Under the pieces are notes generated by a model. The model was given only the letters and a program-made list of their open reading frames with translations, searched no databases and was not told the origin of the DNA. The position numbers and the translations under genes are program-made. DNA of 64,000 nucleotides from Nitzschia sp. DOCU1 (lineage: Eukaryota > Bacillariophyta > Bacillariophyceae > Bacillariales > Bacillariaceae), in the NCBI GenBank assembly GCA_951394045.1, contig OX595988.1, positions 3,487,352-3,551,351 of the forward strand, given 5' to 3'. This document shows positions 27,722 through 37,490 of this stretch, one piece after another. Numbering within the stretch: the first letter of the stretch is position 1; every line of letters begins with the position of its first letter.

Positions 27722-28936
27722 TCAGGCACCAACGGGTCGGACGTCCTCATTGACATCAATGGGTGCCCAAACCTCTTTCTTGCGACGACCGTCAATGGAA
27801 ATGCGGTACGCATTGCCTTCGTCCCATTGCGCAACGATTCTACCTTTCTTCCAAGCTCCGCAATTGGCTTCGACTTCTTGGCCAACAGCAAAACGAAGGT
27901 TCTTGTTCACGACACATGCTTCAAAGCCACAGCGAAGGAACTCTTTGTTGAGATTCTTGCCGATAAAGACAAATCGAGATTCCTTTTTCTCGCCTTTGCT
28001 CCAAGAACCCTCGAGGGAACCTGAAAAGAGCATCCCAACGCCCTGGAACACAAACTTATGATCCATACCCTTGACGGCCATGACGCCTTTGTAGCGGTAC
28101 AAGTTGGCACCGTCCTCCATGATCAAACGAGATATCCACCGCTGCAGCATTTCCATATTGACCTCACCGTCCAGCTTGCAAGCAACAGATGAAATGGTAG
28201 TGTCGTGTTGATGTTCTTGCGCTGTATCGTCGAGAAACTCAGGCTCGAACTCGAGGACACGGTTGAGGTCAAAGGCCTGGAGGTTCAGCACTTCAGATGG
28301 GTGAACTTCGCTGAAGGAGGCGCGATGAATCAAGGCAGTCGGGTTCAGCTGCTTGATATCTTTCTCGATGGCTTGAAGGGTATCGTCTTTGACGAGATCA
28401 ATCTTGTTCAGGATGATCTTGTCAGCAAATACAACTTGCTCGACTGCCTCGTTTTCAACGCCGTCCGGCTTTTTCTCCTGCAGACGTTCTTGAATGTGCT
28501 TGGCGTCAACAACAGTGATCACACTGTCCAGTTTGTACTTCTTCTGGATATCTTCATCGATGAAGAATGTTTGAACCACAGGGGCTGGATCAGCCAAGCC
28601 TGTTGTCTCGATGATGACCCCGTCGAAGGATGCAACCTTGGTATAGAGCCTCTTGAGGGCCTTGACGAGGTCGCCACGAACGGTGCAGCAAATGCATCCA
28701 TTCATGACTTCAATGAGTTCCTCTTCTGCATTCTCAGAGAGAATATTCTCATCGACACCCACTTCACCAAACTCATTTTCAATCACAGCAAACTTCATCC
28801 CATGGGTTTGATCCTCGAGGATATGATTTAGCAGAGTGGTTTTACCTGATCCCAAGAATCCAGTCAAAACGGTCACGGGGACGATGGGAGCTTTCTTGTT
28901 CTTCCTCATTGCTGCGTTGGTTTGGTTGAGTTTCAT
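27722..28936 (-). CDS. ZNG1: COG0523/CobW-family GTPase, ZNG1-type zinc metallochaperone (404 aa)
   Basis: G3E-family P-loop GTPase. ATG at 28936 (the frame upstream has only a TTG). Walker A is TGFLGSGKTT (residues 25-34), followed by ENEFGEVGVD and the CxCC metal site GCICC (80-84). EVIIETTGLADP-type switch residues (GVIIETTGLADPAPV) and the guanine-specifying NKID follow. The CobW C-terminal domain (WISRLIMEDGANLYRYKGVMAVKG ... SRFVFIGKNL) is complete. A further 55-residue tail, GQEVEANCGAWKKGRIVAQW ... AYRISIDGRRKKEVWAPID, resembles the small Tudor/Agenet-like domain often found in stramenopile proteins. ZNG1 proteins deliver zinc to methionine aminopeptidase; the CPELVP-type N-terminal motif of that subfamily is not seen here. 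The substrate assignment is therefore tentative while the family is certain. Confidence 0.9.
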   Translation of the reverse strand: MKLNQTNAAMRKNKKAPIVPVTVLTGFLGSGKTTLLNHILEDQTHGMKFAVIENEFGEVGVDENILSENAEEELIEVMNGCICCTVRGDLVKALKRLYTKVASFDGVIIETTGLADPAPVVQTFFIDEDIQKKYKLDSVITVVDAKHIQERLQEKKPDGVENEAVEQVVFADKIILNKIDLVKDDTLQAIEKDIKQLNPTALIHRASFSEVHPSEVLNLQAFDLNRVLEFEPEFLDDTAQEHQHDTTISSVACKLDGEVNMEMLQRWISRLIMEDGANLYRYKGVMAVKGMDHKFVFQGVGMLFSGSLEGSWSKGEKKESRFVFIGKNLNKEFLRCGFEACVVNKNLRFAVGQEVEANCGAWKKGRIVAQWDEGNAYRISIDGRRKKEVWAPIDVNEDVRPVGA

Positions 28937-31462
28937 GGCAAGTGTTGATATTGTCAATGGACGTCTTGCAAGGATGGATCCAAACGTTAAAATGTGAGCT
29001 GAAGCATCTGAGGCTCTTTATGGCTATTTACCATAGCCTATATTTAGGCTGTTGTCGATGGCCTATTTGGATACAAGGCCTTTCCTATGGCCTACGCCAA
29101 CTAGAGTCGTTTGGAGAGATGGAAGGCTTGCAAGCATGAGAAGGAAGGAGGGTCAGCCAAGCCGTTTCGATCTTGCTTTTCTTGGCGGCGACTATTTGGC
29201 AATCTCTCGCCAAGACGACATCCAAGAAAGAAGAACCGCGATGATGATGCGGTACTACTAGGTCATTGCAGATGAGGCGTTTTCAGTACTATGCCGATTC
29301 AACAGTGCAGAGGGCAGCTTTGGGAGCAGCCGTTCATGACTGAACGTCTCTTCATGTTACCACCACAAGTAACATCATCCATGGGTGCTGTTCATGTGTT
29401 GTGCTGGACGTTGATCAGCACCTCCAGCCGAAGATCATCAACCGGCCATTCGACTACACGACTATGGAGCCGACGACGACAAATCGTTGACGAGCGTCGT
29501 TTCGTGCGGGTCTAGCGGAAGTCTACCAATGCATGGGGGACAGTCTATGATGGACCAAAACGAAAGAGAGAGCATTTGAAACCAGCAGAGAAGGGTTTTG
29601 GGGCGTTCCCCAAGCAAGAATCGGCTACCAAATACAGGAAGAGGCGGTCCAAGAGGTAGCACTACAACAGGCCACTGATGATCCATCACAGATTGACAAG
29701 ATACAACGAGTGGAGGTACGAAAGGTCGATGGATATGTCGGTACATCTCCGCTCGATCACGTTATGGTTCTACTTCTACCCGATTATGAGTTCGCCATCG
29801 TCCCACACGGAGCAGTTCGGTGTTGTGCCATGTCATGGGCGACAATTCTACTCGATACAACGGCGACTAGAAGTAACAGCAATAGCCAGTTTTGCAGTTG
29901 TCTACATAAGATCATAGAAGTGATATGATCGCATCCCAAAACATGCATTTGCAACTGCCCATCAGCACGGTGGTGCGGCACTCCGGCCGATGGGAGACGA
30001 GCTGGTAATGCAAACAAGCAAGAGAGAGCGAATGGCGCGGCCCAAGCTCATCATTAGCTGCCATAGTGGTAGCAGCGCTCTACAGTGAAGGCAGCATGGA
30101 GTATGCATTATCCAGTTATAAACTACGTAGTACCAGGAACCTTGACAAATTTTAGTATCTGGCTGCAATACTATGCTGCTTTTGCATCATCCTATCGTAC
30201 ATACCTGGTATCAGGTACTATAGTACTCTAGTAGAGGCGAGCTCTAGTAGTCCGGTAGAGCGGTATTTATAGAGCTTTCAAGCGAGTAGAGATGCTGCTA
30301 CCGCGTAGCCCCAAAAACCAATGACATCAAAAGGTGCTGATCAAGAGTGCTGAAGTTTCAAAACTTCACCAAAGACGGGCGGCACTGGATAGACTACCGT
30401 ATTAAATTGCGAAGTGCGAAATGAAGCTTCGCTTTCTTCGTCATGAAGCCAATCAGAGATGAGAAACAAACGATCAAGAGTGCATGCAAATGCATTGGGA
30501 GAACCCGCCAGAGATATTAAAATACCGAAGGCGTAGAAGGCGTAACCACATTACATTGATAAGAATTGCTCTACCGGTAGGTGCTCGATGCAAAACGCGT
30601 GGTTGGTGGTTTCGCTTTTCCTTCGAGTTTCCACTTTTCTAATCCACAAATGCATCTAAATGCCGTAAAGGTTCGAGAAGAAAGGCACTGACCTTTTGGT
30701 GGCATGGCGTCAGTGGATTGACAATGAATATGCCCTGAAGGAGGGAAGTTTCGCAATACTGGTTGCGAAAGTGCAAATTGTGCTCGCAGGAACTTTGATT
30801 TTTGGATGTCAATTTCGAATCAGAGAATAGTAGCGACTGTAACTCGACCGGGTACATATTTAATACTCCACTTCCCTTCGGTAGCTAGGTAGGTGCAAGC
30901 TACCGGTAGAGATTGTTACGGACTACAGACCTTTGCAATAGCGGCAGCTGCCCACACGGAATTACAGCAGCCACCTACCGGTACCTCAATGCTGATGCCA
31001 ACAGCAGTGAAGGAGCAAGCCTACCGGTAGAAAGTGTGATACTGGAGACTGCTCACTAGAACTACTAGTAGCAAAACTCTACTAGTGTACGGAAGACTTT
31101 AGGATATGATCAGAGTCTCTACTAGTAGTAGCGCTAGATTGAGAATTGATAACTCATCTCTGGAAATCTCTAGTAGCGCCTCTCGTGAGGATATAACGTA
31201 GGTTAGTAAACGTGCCGCCCAGGCAGCTGGGCTGGTCTTCGTTTCAAGTGCTGATGGACGGCTTTCTTGAAACGCCGGGATAAGCCTCCTATGGACTAGC
31301 AGAAGTGATTTCGAGGTATGGATTGAGTGGCACTATGAACGGTATAACAATGTCATTCAACCATGTCATTCTATAGTGTCTATTAGATTTGAGGTGCGAT
31401 GCTGTCATATAGCTAGCTGTATCGATTTGTCGCCGGTGCCAAGTGGTAGTACACGTTGACAT
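28937..31462. other. 2.5-kb intergenic region with repeats; no supported gene
   Basis: From 29020 to 29100 there is a cluster of GGCCTAT/ATAGGC-type motifs upstream of the GTPase. From 29118 to 29830 lies the second copy of the diverged direct repeat. From 30570 to 31030 there are three exact CTACCGGTAG palindromes (30571, 30900, 31021) and one variant (30974). Many short ACTAGTAG repeats occur at 31060-31180. Open frames are short and unconvincing. Confidence 0.5.
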
Positions 31463-31894
31463 CTACTTTAGCGTGTGAGCTCTTGCGGGGAAGACGAAAC
31501 CAGCAGGCACCATCGGCAGTCGAGGAGGTGGTCCGATTGGACGAGAGAAGGACCTCCAGTCCGTGGGTTGGGCAGGCTTCGCCTTCTTCTTGGCAGCAGC
31601 TGATTGCGTGTGGCCATTATCATCTTCGTCGTCGGAGACCACTCTGTGCAAAGCCTGAACACGTTCCTTCATGTTAGCGTCGTCGTCTTCCTCCTTTACA
31701 CGATTCTGCTGGCTCGCGTTTTCATTCGATTCCACTGAAGATTTCTTGGATGACAGGGAGAGCAGAAGATTCGCAATGTCATCATCCTTGGCGTCGTCCA
31801 AACATGGATCGGCCGTCTTAGGGCGCTTTCGTCTTGGGGCATCGAGCGGTCGTTGGTGTTCCATGACGGAGACTGGAGAAATGGATCGTTTCAT
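31463..31894 (-). CDS. Small unknown protein, MKRS family copy 1 (143 aa)
   Basis: Start set at the ATG giving MKRSISPVSVME by comparison with the paralog at 33193, although the frame stays open to an ATG at 32206 (247 aa). The product has a basic RRKRPKTADP segment (possible nuclear signal), a helical IANLLLSLSSKKSSVE stretch, an acidic middle, and a C-terminal block DWRSFSRPIGPPPRLPMVPAGFVFPA. The first four residues and the C-terminal DWR...PPRLPxxPAG block are shared with the neighbour. This indicates an old tandem duplication and supports coding. No known family. Confidence 0.6.
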   Translation of the reverse strand: MKRSISPVSVMEHQRPLDAPRRKRPKTADPCLDDAKDDDIANLLLSLSSKKSSVESNENASQQNRVKEEDDDANMKERVQALHRVVSDDEDDNGHTQSAAAKKKAKPAQPTDWRSFSRPIGPPPRLPMVPAGFVFPARAHTLK

Positions 31895-33192
31895 TGTGAT
31901 GGAAAGTGAAGGGACAACGTTGAGAGGACGAATGTCGTTTTGATTCCTAAACTCGGAGAGGATGCGAAAGAAGTTATGAGAAGAGATAGCATGAAACTTT
32001 CGCCTTGGCGTGTACTGGAGGTAGTCGATGAGAACAGCGGATCTCAAAACCTTCCAGCAGCAAGAAGCAAATCGCTGACATGCAAATTCAGAAGAAGCGT
32101 CAGCCGTTGACGTCTTGTTCTCCGTATCGTACAGGCCGCAAGTGTGTACTTGGGATATATTATTGGCGCATGGTTGCGAGAAAGTACTCGATGTGCTCGG
32201 GAACATGCTGTTTTGTTTCTTATGGAAAGAGATGGCACTTGCTTCTTTCGATAGAAATACTTAAGATTCAATCACTTTCCCATTCAATTGGCGAATCAAA
32301 GCCAACTGCCTCTGTGTCTGCATGTCAAAAGGATTCGCCTTTTTCGCGGAAGGCCAAGAAGGCTTGAAGCTGAATCCTATGTAAAAGCGTTCCACATAGA
32401 TCAAATAAGTCCGGAACTCCGATTAACGCTCTCGGAGTTTTCTGCTCGACATGAAAGTGCAGGAGCATTTTCGACATAGGGGAGCCATTCATTTCGGTTC
32501 CATTGATCTGGCTGACGTCAAGCAAGTCAAAGTGCCGGATGCAACTGCGGAGGCTTCGTTCACTCTAATCGGAATCCTTTTACCCTCTTCTCCGCTTATC
32601 AAGAGATTCATGAAGTCACTTGATTCGTGCCACACAGCATCGAAGGAGTCGATCGTTGACCCCTTCGCATCCGCAACGGTGTTGCGAAGCGGGATTGGGG
32701 TTGGGGGTTGAAATGACGACCTGGTACAGTAGCTAGAAGTAATGAGTTTGAATCTTTCCTGCTGTGCATAGCTCTAGAAGTAGGGAGGATGACGCGGAGA
32801 AGAATTACCCTGAAGAGAGCTGAGAATGATGGGGCGTCGGGTTATTTCTTCCAACAGATAATATGTAGGAGACGGGCAAGAACTATATTCATACCGTTCG
32901 TTTCGGGGATCCGTTTGACTACGAACGAAAATACAGTTTAAAGGAGACCCTCTCTAAAAATCTTAGTCTCTGCTAGTGGTTGTAACGGTGGGGTACTGTT
33001 TAATCTATGACACGATAATTGCTAAAGTAGGGCTCGCTGCCTAGTAGTTGTAGACAACTACGGCGGAGTGTTCCTGCGTCAGTGCTTTCGTCTCCACAGT
33101 AAGAAATTGCTTGATAGGTCAGGGGTACTAACGACGAAAATTCTTGATCTTGTCAACGTCAGGTGTGAGAAACGAGACTTCCAATGCTAGCG
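31895..33192. other. Spacer between MKRS paralogs, no supported gene
   Basis: The frame of MKRS copy 1 remains open to 32206. Otherwise only short overlapping frames are present (32080-32711), none recognisable. Confidence 0.4.
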
Positions 33193-33678
33193 TCAGAATC
33201 CAGCTTTTGCGCCGGCTGGTAGACTTGGAAGACGTGGTGGCAGGGGTAATGGCTTGAAGACTTTCCTCCAGTCCTCCTGAAGTGCACAACAGTCAAAGCC
33301 CGCTGGTAAATGGAAGCCGTTTCTCGCAGCACTTCCTTTCGAAACGCAGGCTGGTTCGTTGCTTTCAGGGCTCAGAGCCGCGCCGCGTTTCCCCCCATTC
33401 TCGGCTACCTCTTCGGCGCGGCAAGGAATAACTGTTGGTGGGGAAAGCGGCTGCTGAGTTTTTCTTATGGAGAGCTTTAGGGCGGGAACGTGAACTGCTT
33501 CGGATTCATCTCCTTGCGTTGCAGACGCAGACAATGACAGAAGAGTCATTGCTGCCATCCCGCTGCTGCTGGGTGATCTCTTGACTTTCTTGTGGCTAAT
33601 GGAATCGTCCCAGCATCGTTTATCCTCGGCCGTGGCAGTCATGCCACAGGGACTTCCTTGTTGCAAAGAGCGTTTCAT
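33193..33678 (-). CDS. Small unknown protein, MKRS family copy 2 (161 aa)
   Basis: ATG at 33678 gives MKRSLQQGSPCG; further upstream only a TTG could start the frame. The layout follows copy 1: MKRS start, a basic HKKVKRSPSSS segment, a short helical MAAMTLLSLSAS stretch, a variable Pro/Ser/Glu-rich centre, and a C-terminal DWRKVFKPLPLPPRLPSLPAGAKAGF block. The conserved DWR...PPRLPxxPAG end, with a diverged middle, is the main evidence that both genes are real and functionally constrained there. Function unknown. Confidence 0.6.
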   Translation of the reverse strand: MKRSLQQGSPCGMTATAEDKRCWDDSISHKKVKRSPSSSGMAAMTLLSLSASATQGDESEAVHVPALKLSIRKTQQPLSPPTVIPCRAEEVAENGGKRGAALSPESNEPACVSKGSAARNGFHLPAGFDCCALQEDWRKVFKPLPLPPRLPSLPAGAKAGF

Positions 33679-36482
33679 GGTACTCGAAAGGAATGCTTTA
33701 TGAGTATTACCTTGTTTCGAGAAGGCACTTTGGTCGTAAGCAGGGAGACGTGGTGTCAACAACTTCCAAATTGTGAGCAGGAAGTAGAAGCTTTGCGTAG
33801 CTTTGGGCAAGCAGGTCTATTCATTCCTCAACCGGGAACCAATTACAAATCTGCTTCGCGCCATCGCCATTTGAACAGAGCGAAAGCGGGCTTCTTGTGC
33901 ACAGAACCTTTTAGGGCGAAGAATGCAAAGGAATCATAGCAAATGATAATTGTTAGTTGTAACTATTTATGTCCAACTTCCGTCACTGCATCTCTTTCCA
34001 AGGAGAAAGGCCCAATGGGAAGCCGGAAACTCCGCTTATAGCTCGGAAGATTGTAACCCATGTGTCTTGACATGTCTTTCTTGTTCCCCGGCGGCGTTAC
34101 CAACTTCCAGCGATTTCAACTGTCATATGATGTCAGACATGACACGCCGGATGGGCTAGAGAACAATGATCTTCCGGCAGTATAACTTCGTCTTTCCTAT
34201 TTGTAGATTGCTTTGCGAACCGCAGGAAGATTCATTTCTTGCCAGACAGGCCGGGGCATTACTTATTGGTTGCGCAATGCGGGTCTGTCAATGCCTCCGT
34301 TCTCCACAACGTTTGCCGATATGAGATTGGAAGTTCGCACCAGCAATGCAAGGAAGTTGTTCCTTCGTTATGGCTTGTCCATCCTTACGCTTGATTGCAA
34401 CATGACACAGGCTCTCGATGGTGCATCCCTTTGGTGATCATCAGTCGTGATGAACATCTACCGTAGTGAGGGTCCGCCCCGTTGCGACAAAGCAAGCCCA
34501 AGAGTTAATATGTCAGGAAAACTGACATCAGCAGGAGTAGTACAAGGCGAGCGAGACTCAAGACACCCGCTGTTCGGGACTTTCTTTAACTCTGTTCCAT
34601 CCCAACTTTTCGCTCGTGACCTACTGCCATCTCAAGGGAGTGCTTCATCGTGATCCCCAAACCTTGCAACCAGCCGTTTCATGCGCTGTGCAAAGAAAAC
34701 CAAAAATTTGCACCTGTTACACTATAGAACAGGCCACTTCGGTTTGTCGTTCTGCCTTAAGATATGCATTTCGATTGACAAGGAACACAGATGTACGATG
34801 TGCTTTCACCCTCCCCGGCGAGTCGAGTGATTTTGGCCTTAAGTTAACGAAGAAGAAGCTGTTTCTTGCGAGGTGCTTCTTCTTGTTGTTGACTGTGAAA
34901 GAGACAATTGGATCTACTTCCTGAATTGTATTGGGTGGAGTATATGCTTGTGCCATTGCACCGATATCTTTCGTGCCAAAGCTGGTTACAATTTTTGCTG
35001 CAGGAGTGTACATGGAAAAATTGGAAGATACGAAGCAATGCTAGGTTGAGAGGAGGAATAATATACGGCCGCGGCCCACGGTATTTGTGGCTGTTCTTGT
35101 CCGACGTCACTTGGAGTGGTCTTTTCCCCTGTGCTCTTCCATATTCTTGCAAGAATGGTAGCCGGGCAGTACCACCACCTTCAACGGCGTAGTCGGAAGA
35201 GTCACTGGCTGTCTGATAAGAATATATTGTATTGCTGCTGGGAAGTGCTGCCAGCACTGGTACACTACTACTCTCCATCTACGAATCGAAGTTGACTACC
35301 ATGCTAGTCTTGCAACTTGCAAAACACAATCAAAATTACTACTAAGCTCTGACTTCGCTCGATATGGGGCTCAGAGCCCCAAGAATCGTCATTTCTTTTG
35401 TGTACATTGCTTGTAGTAGTACCAAATCTATCCAACCAAGTTCGTTTTTGTCATGGTGCTTTTTTGCTGCCATTTGTTTATAGAATGTTCACAATGTGGC
35501 TTTTTCTCCTATCCTCGCATGTCCGGGTATCATCAAGCGGACCACATGGCGGGGGACGGCAGCAGTAGTATGTCGTCATTCGTTCTTCATCGTCTTCTTC
35601 TACTGCTACTAGGTTGAAGACTCATCCAGGATGATGTAATAATGGTAATAGTTAATGCGACATGATGATCGTCCTCAACCGCAGTTCTTCTTATTGGCTG
35701 TGTTGCAAGCAAGAACGGCGGCCCACAATATGTTACTAATTCGTTCTAGTACTAGTACTAGTAGGGTGACGACTTGTCGAGGAGGATGCTACAGTAGCTA
35801 TAAAGCGAAGCAGTCTTCTCGATGCACTTATTGGCTACTCAACGGCCCGCACCATGTTCTATCGACCAGTGACAACTTGGGAGATCATCTGGCGACCTAT
35901 TTGCACCCTAAATTTGTCACGGGCTCGGGTTACTCACAATTTGATTGGAGTCGCCCTGCGTTCCCGGGATCGCCGACCGCTCTCGCTGTCGCTATCATAC
36001 CGTAGCGGAAAGGGGAGCGCTTCTCGACTTTTCGTCGTATGCACAGCCCAGACGCAAATGACGTCATTCGTACATTTTTCACGTATCGTTGTGCTCAATC
36101 ATTCCCGTTTCCCAAGGCGTGACTGAAAGTTTTCTGCACGAGACAATTCGAGGATGCAAGTTCGGCACACGAACATAAGCCCTTTCATGTGAGAGGTGTC
36201 GTTGCGATATTTCGAGGAAAAATTTGGAAAAAATTGGTACAGTTTTATGGCGTTACTACTCTACTCCGATGAATGTGGGAGTCAGCGCGCATTTGTCACG
36301 AACGTTATGTTCGCTGCCATCTACCTATCTCACAAATAGTACCCATTGGTTCTCTTTGATCTCATTCAACTGACCTTCCTCATTCAACTGACCCTCCACA
36401 TCCATCGTTCCATCACAAATCGTGCTCTCTTTCCAAAGAACCTTTCCTTAAAGCTTACAAATCGAGCGACAAGAGCATCAAC
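33679..36482. other. 2.8-kb region, no supported gene
   Basis: A minus-strand frame with ATG at 35278 (144 aa, ending 34844) has no family match, and the other strand is also open there, so it is not called. Two direct copies of CTCATTCAACTGACC lie at 36361 and 36379, about 105 bp upstream of the next gene. A short ACTAGTACTAGTA run is at 35749-35762. Confidence 0.4.
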
Positions 36483-37109
36483 ATGACATCCAACTACAAC
36501 ACCTACCCTACTCCCAGCCCTTCCAGTCAAGGCAGCACTTTGGATTTGCTGGATTCGTTCATGAGCAGCCAAAGCCAGCGAAAGGAAGTCCGTTTTGCCG
36601 TTCCTCCCGATGCGCAATCGGTTTCGTCTTATGACTCTTCAAGCGTTGACGAGGAGTCTCAAGACATTTCTCGTCAAACACAACAGCTAACAACGGCCTT
36701 GGTTCCCTACTATGCCCAGCAGCAGCCCCAACCACCAGTCCAGCAGCAGAGCCGTGCTTTGGTTCCTGCGGCGCCGTCAAATAACACAACAGCATTAACC
36801 GTCCCAATTCACAAGCTGATTCGTGTCCCACGTTCTGACAATCCTTTTGGAGCAGATGCTATTCATCCCAAGAAGAAGTCAATGAAGAAGCAACGAAAGC
36901 GAAAGACGGCGGCTGGTGCCGTTGGGGGCATGGTAGTTGGGGGCTTGACGCTTGGTCCAGCGGGTGTCTTTCTCGGTGCTGCTGCTGGTGCCGTTGCCAC
37001 CAACAAGATTTGCAAGGCTCGAGAACGACGTGCTCAACGCAAATACGAGCAGGAAAGTTTCCAACGCGCCGTGGAGCGATCTAATGTTCATCTGGCAACC
37101 TTTGCCTAA
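36483..37109 (+). CDS. Glycine-zipper protein of unknown function (208 aa)
   Basis: ATG at 36483. The N-terminal 130 residues are polar and disordered, rich in Ser and Gln (YAQQQPQPPVQQQ). They contain RKEVRF (EVRF at 35-38), similar to the motif in the A-family proteins. A basic patch (KKKSMKKQRKRK, 131-141) precedes a glycine-zipper segment (AGAVGGMVVGGLTLGPAGVFLGAAAGAVA, about 144-172) able to insert in or pack against a membrane. A basic KARERRAQRKYEQE helix follows. Glycine-zipper segments of this kind are widespread in diatom proteins of unknown role. Membrane association is inference. Confidence 0.65.
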   Translation: MTSNYNTYPTPSPSSQGSTLDLLDSFMSSQSQRKEVRFAVPPDAQSVSSYDSSSVDEESQDISRQTQQLTTALVPYYAQQQPQPPVQQQSRALVPAAPSNNTTALTVPIHKLIRVPRSDNPFGADAIHPKKKSMKKQRKRKTAAGAVGGMVVGGLTLGPAGVFLGAAAGAVATNKICKARERRAQRKYEQESFQRAVERSNVHLATFA

Positions 37110-37490
37110 TTTCATAACAACTTGGTATCGGCAAATGATCCTGAAAACAATATCAGCAGAAATGCTTGTGCCTGGGGAAGCGAGCTTGTATACAAAGCTC
37201 CGCATGACAGTATGTCTATATTAGATTGTGATTTTTGGCAGAACGATATTTCATTCTTTCATGCTAATAGACGATACTTGAGAGTCACAAGCGTCACCAC
37301 GAGTCGTTGAATCGTGCTACTAGAGTACAAAATAGATTTATGTTACACAGTACTTGCAAGAATTCCTAGGTCCTACTTTAATAGTAGAAATTAGTCCAGC
37401 AGAGGGCTCTCTTGTCAAAGCTAGCACAGTCCATCACATTCGTTTAAAGTATTCATCTATTGTACAACACTTCCCGTCCCCAAAACACAG
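37110..37490. other. Short spacer, nothing recognised
   Basis: Lies between convergent genes and probably holds both 3' untranslated regions. No terminator or repeat was recognised. Confidence 0.4.

Noticed and set aside
28205..28831. 208-aa plus-strand frame
   Set aside because: Entirely opposite the COG0523 GTPase, whose motifs are unambiguous.
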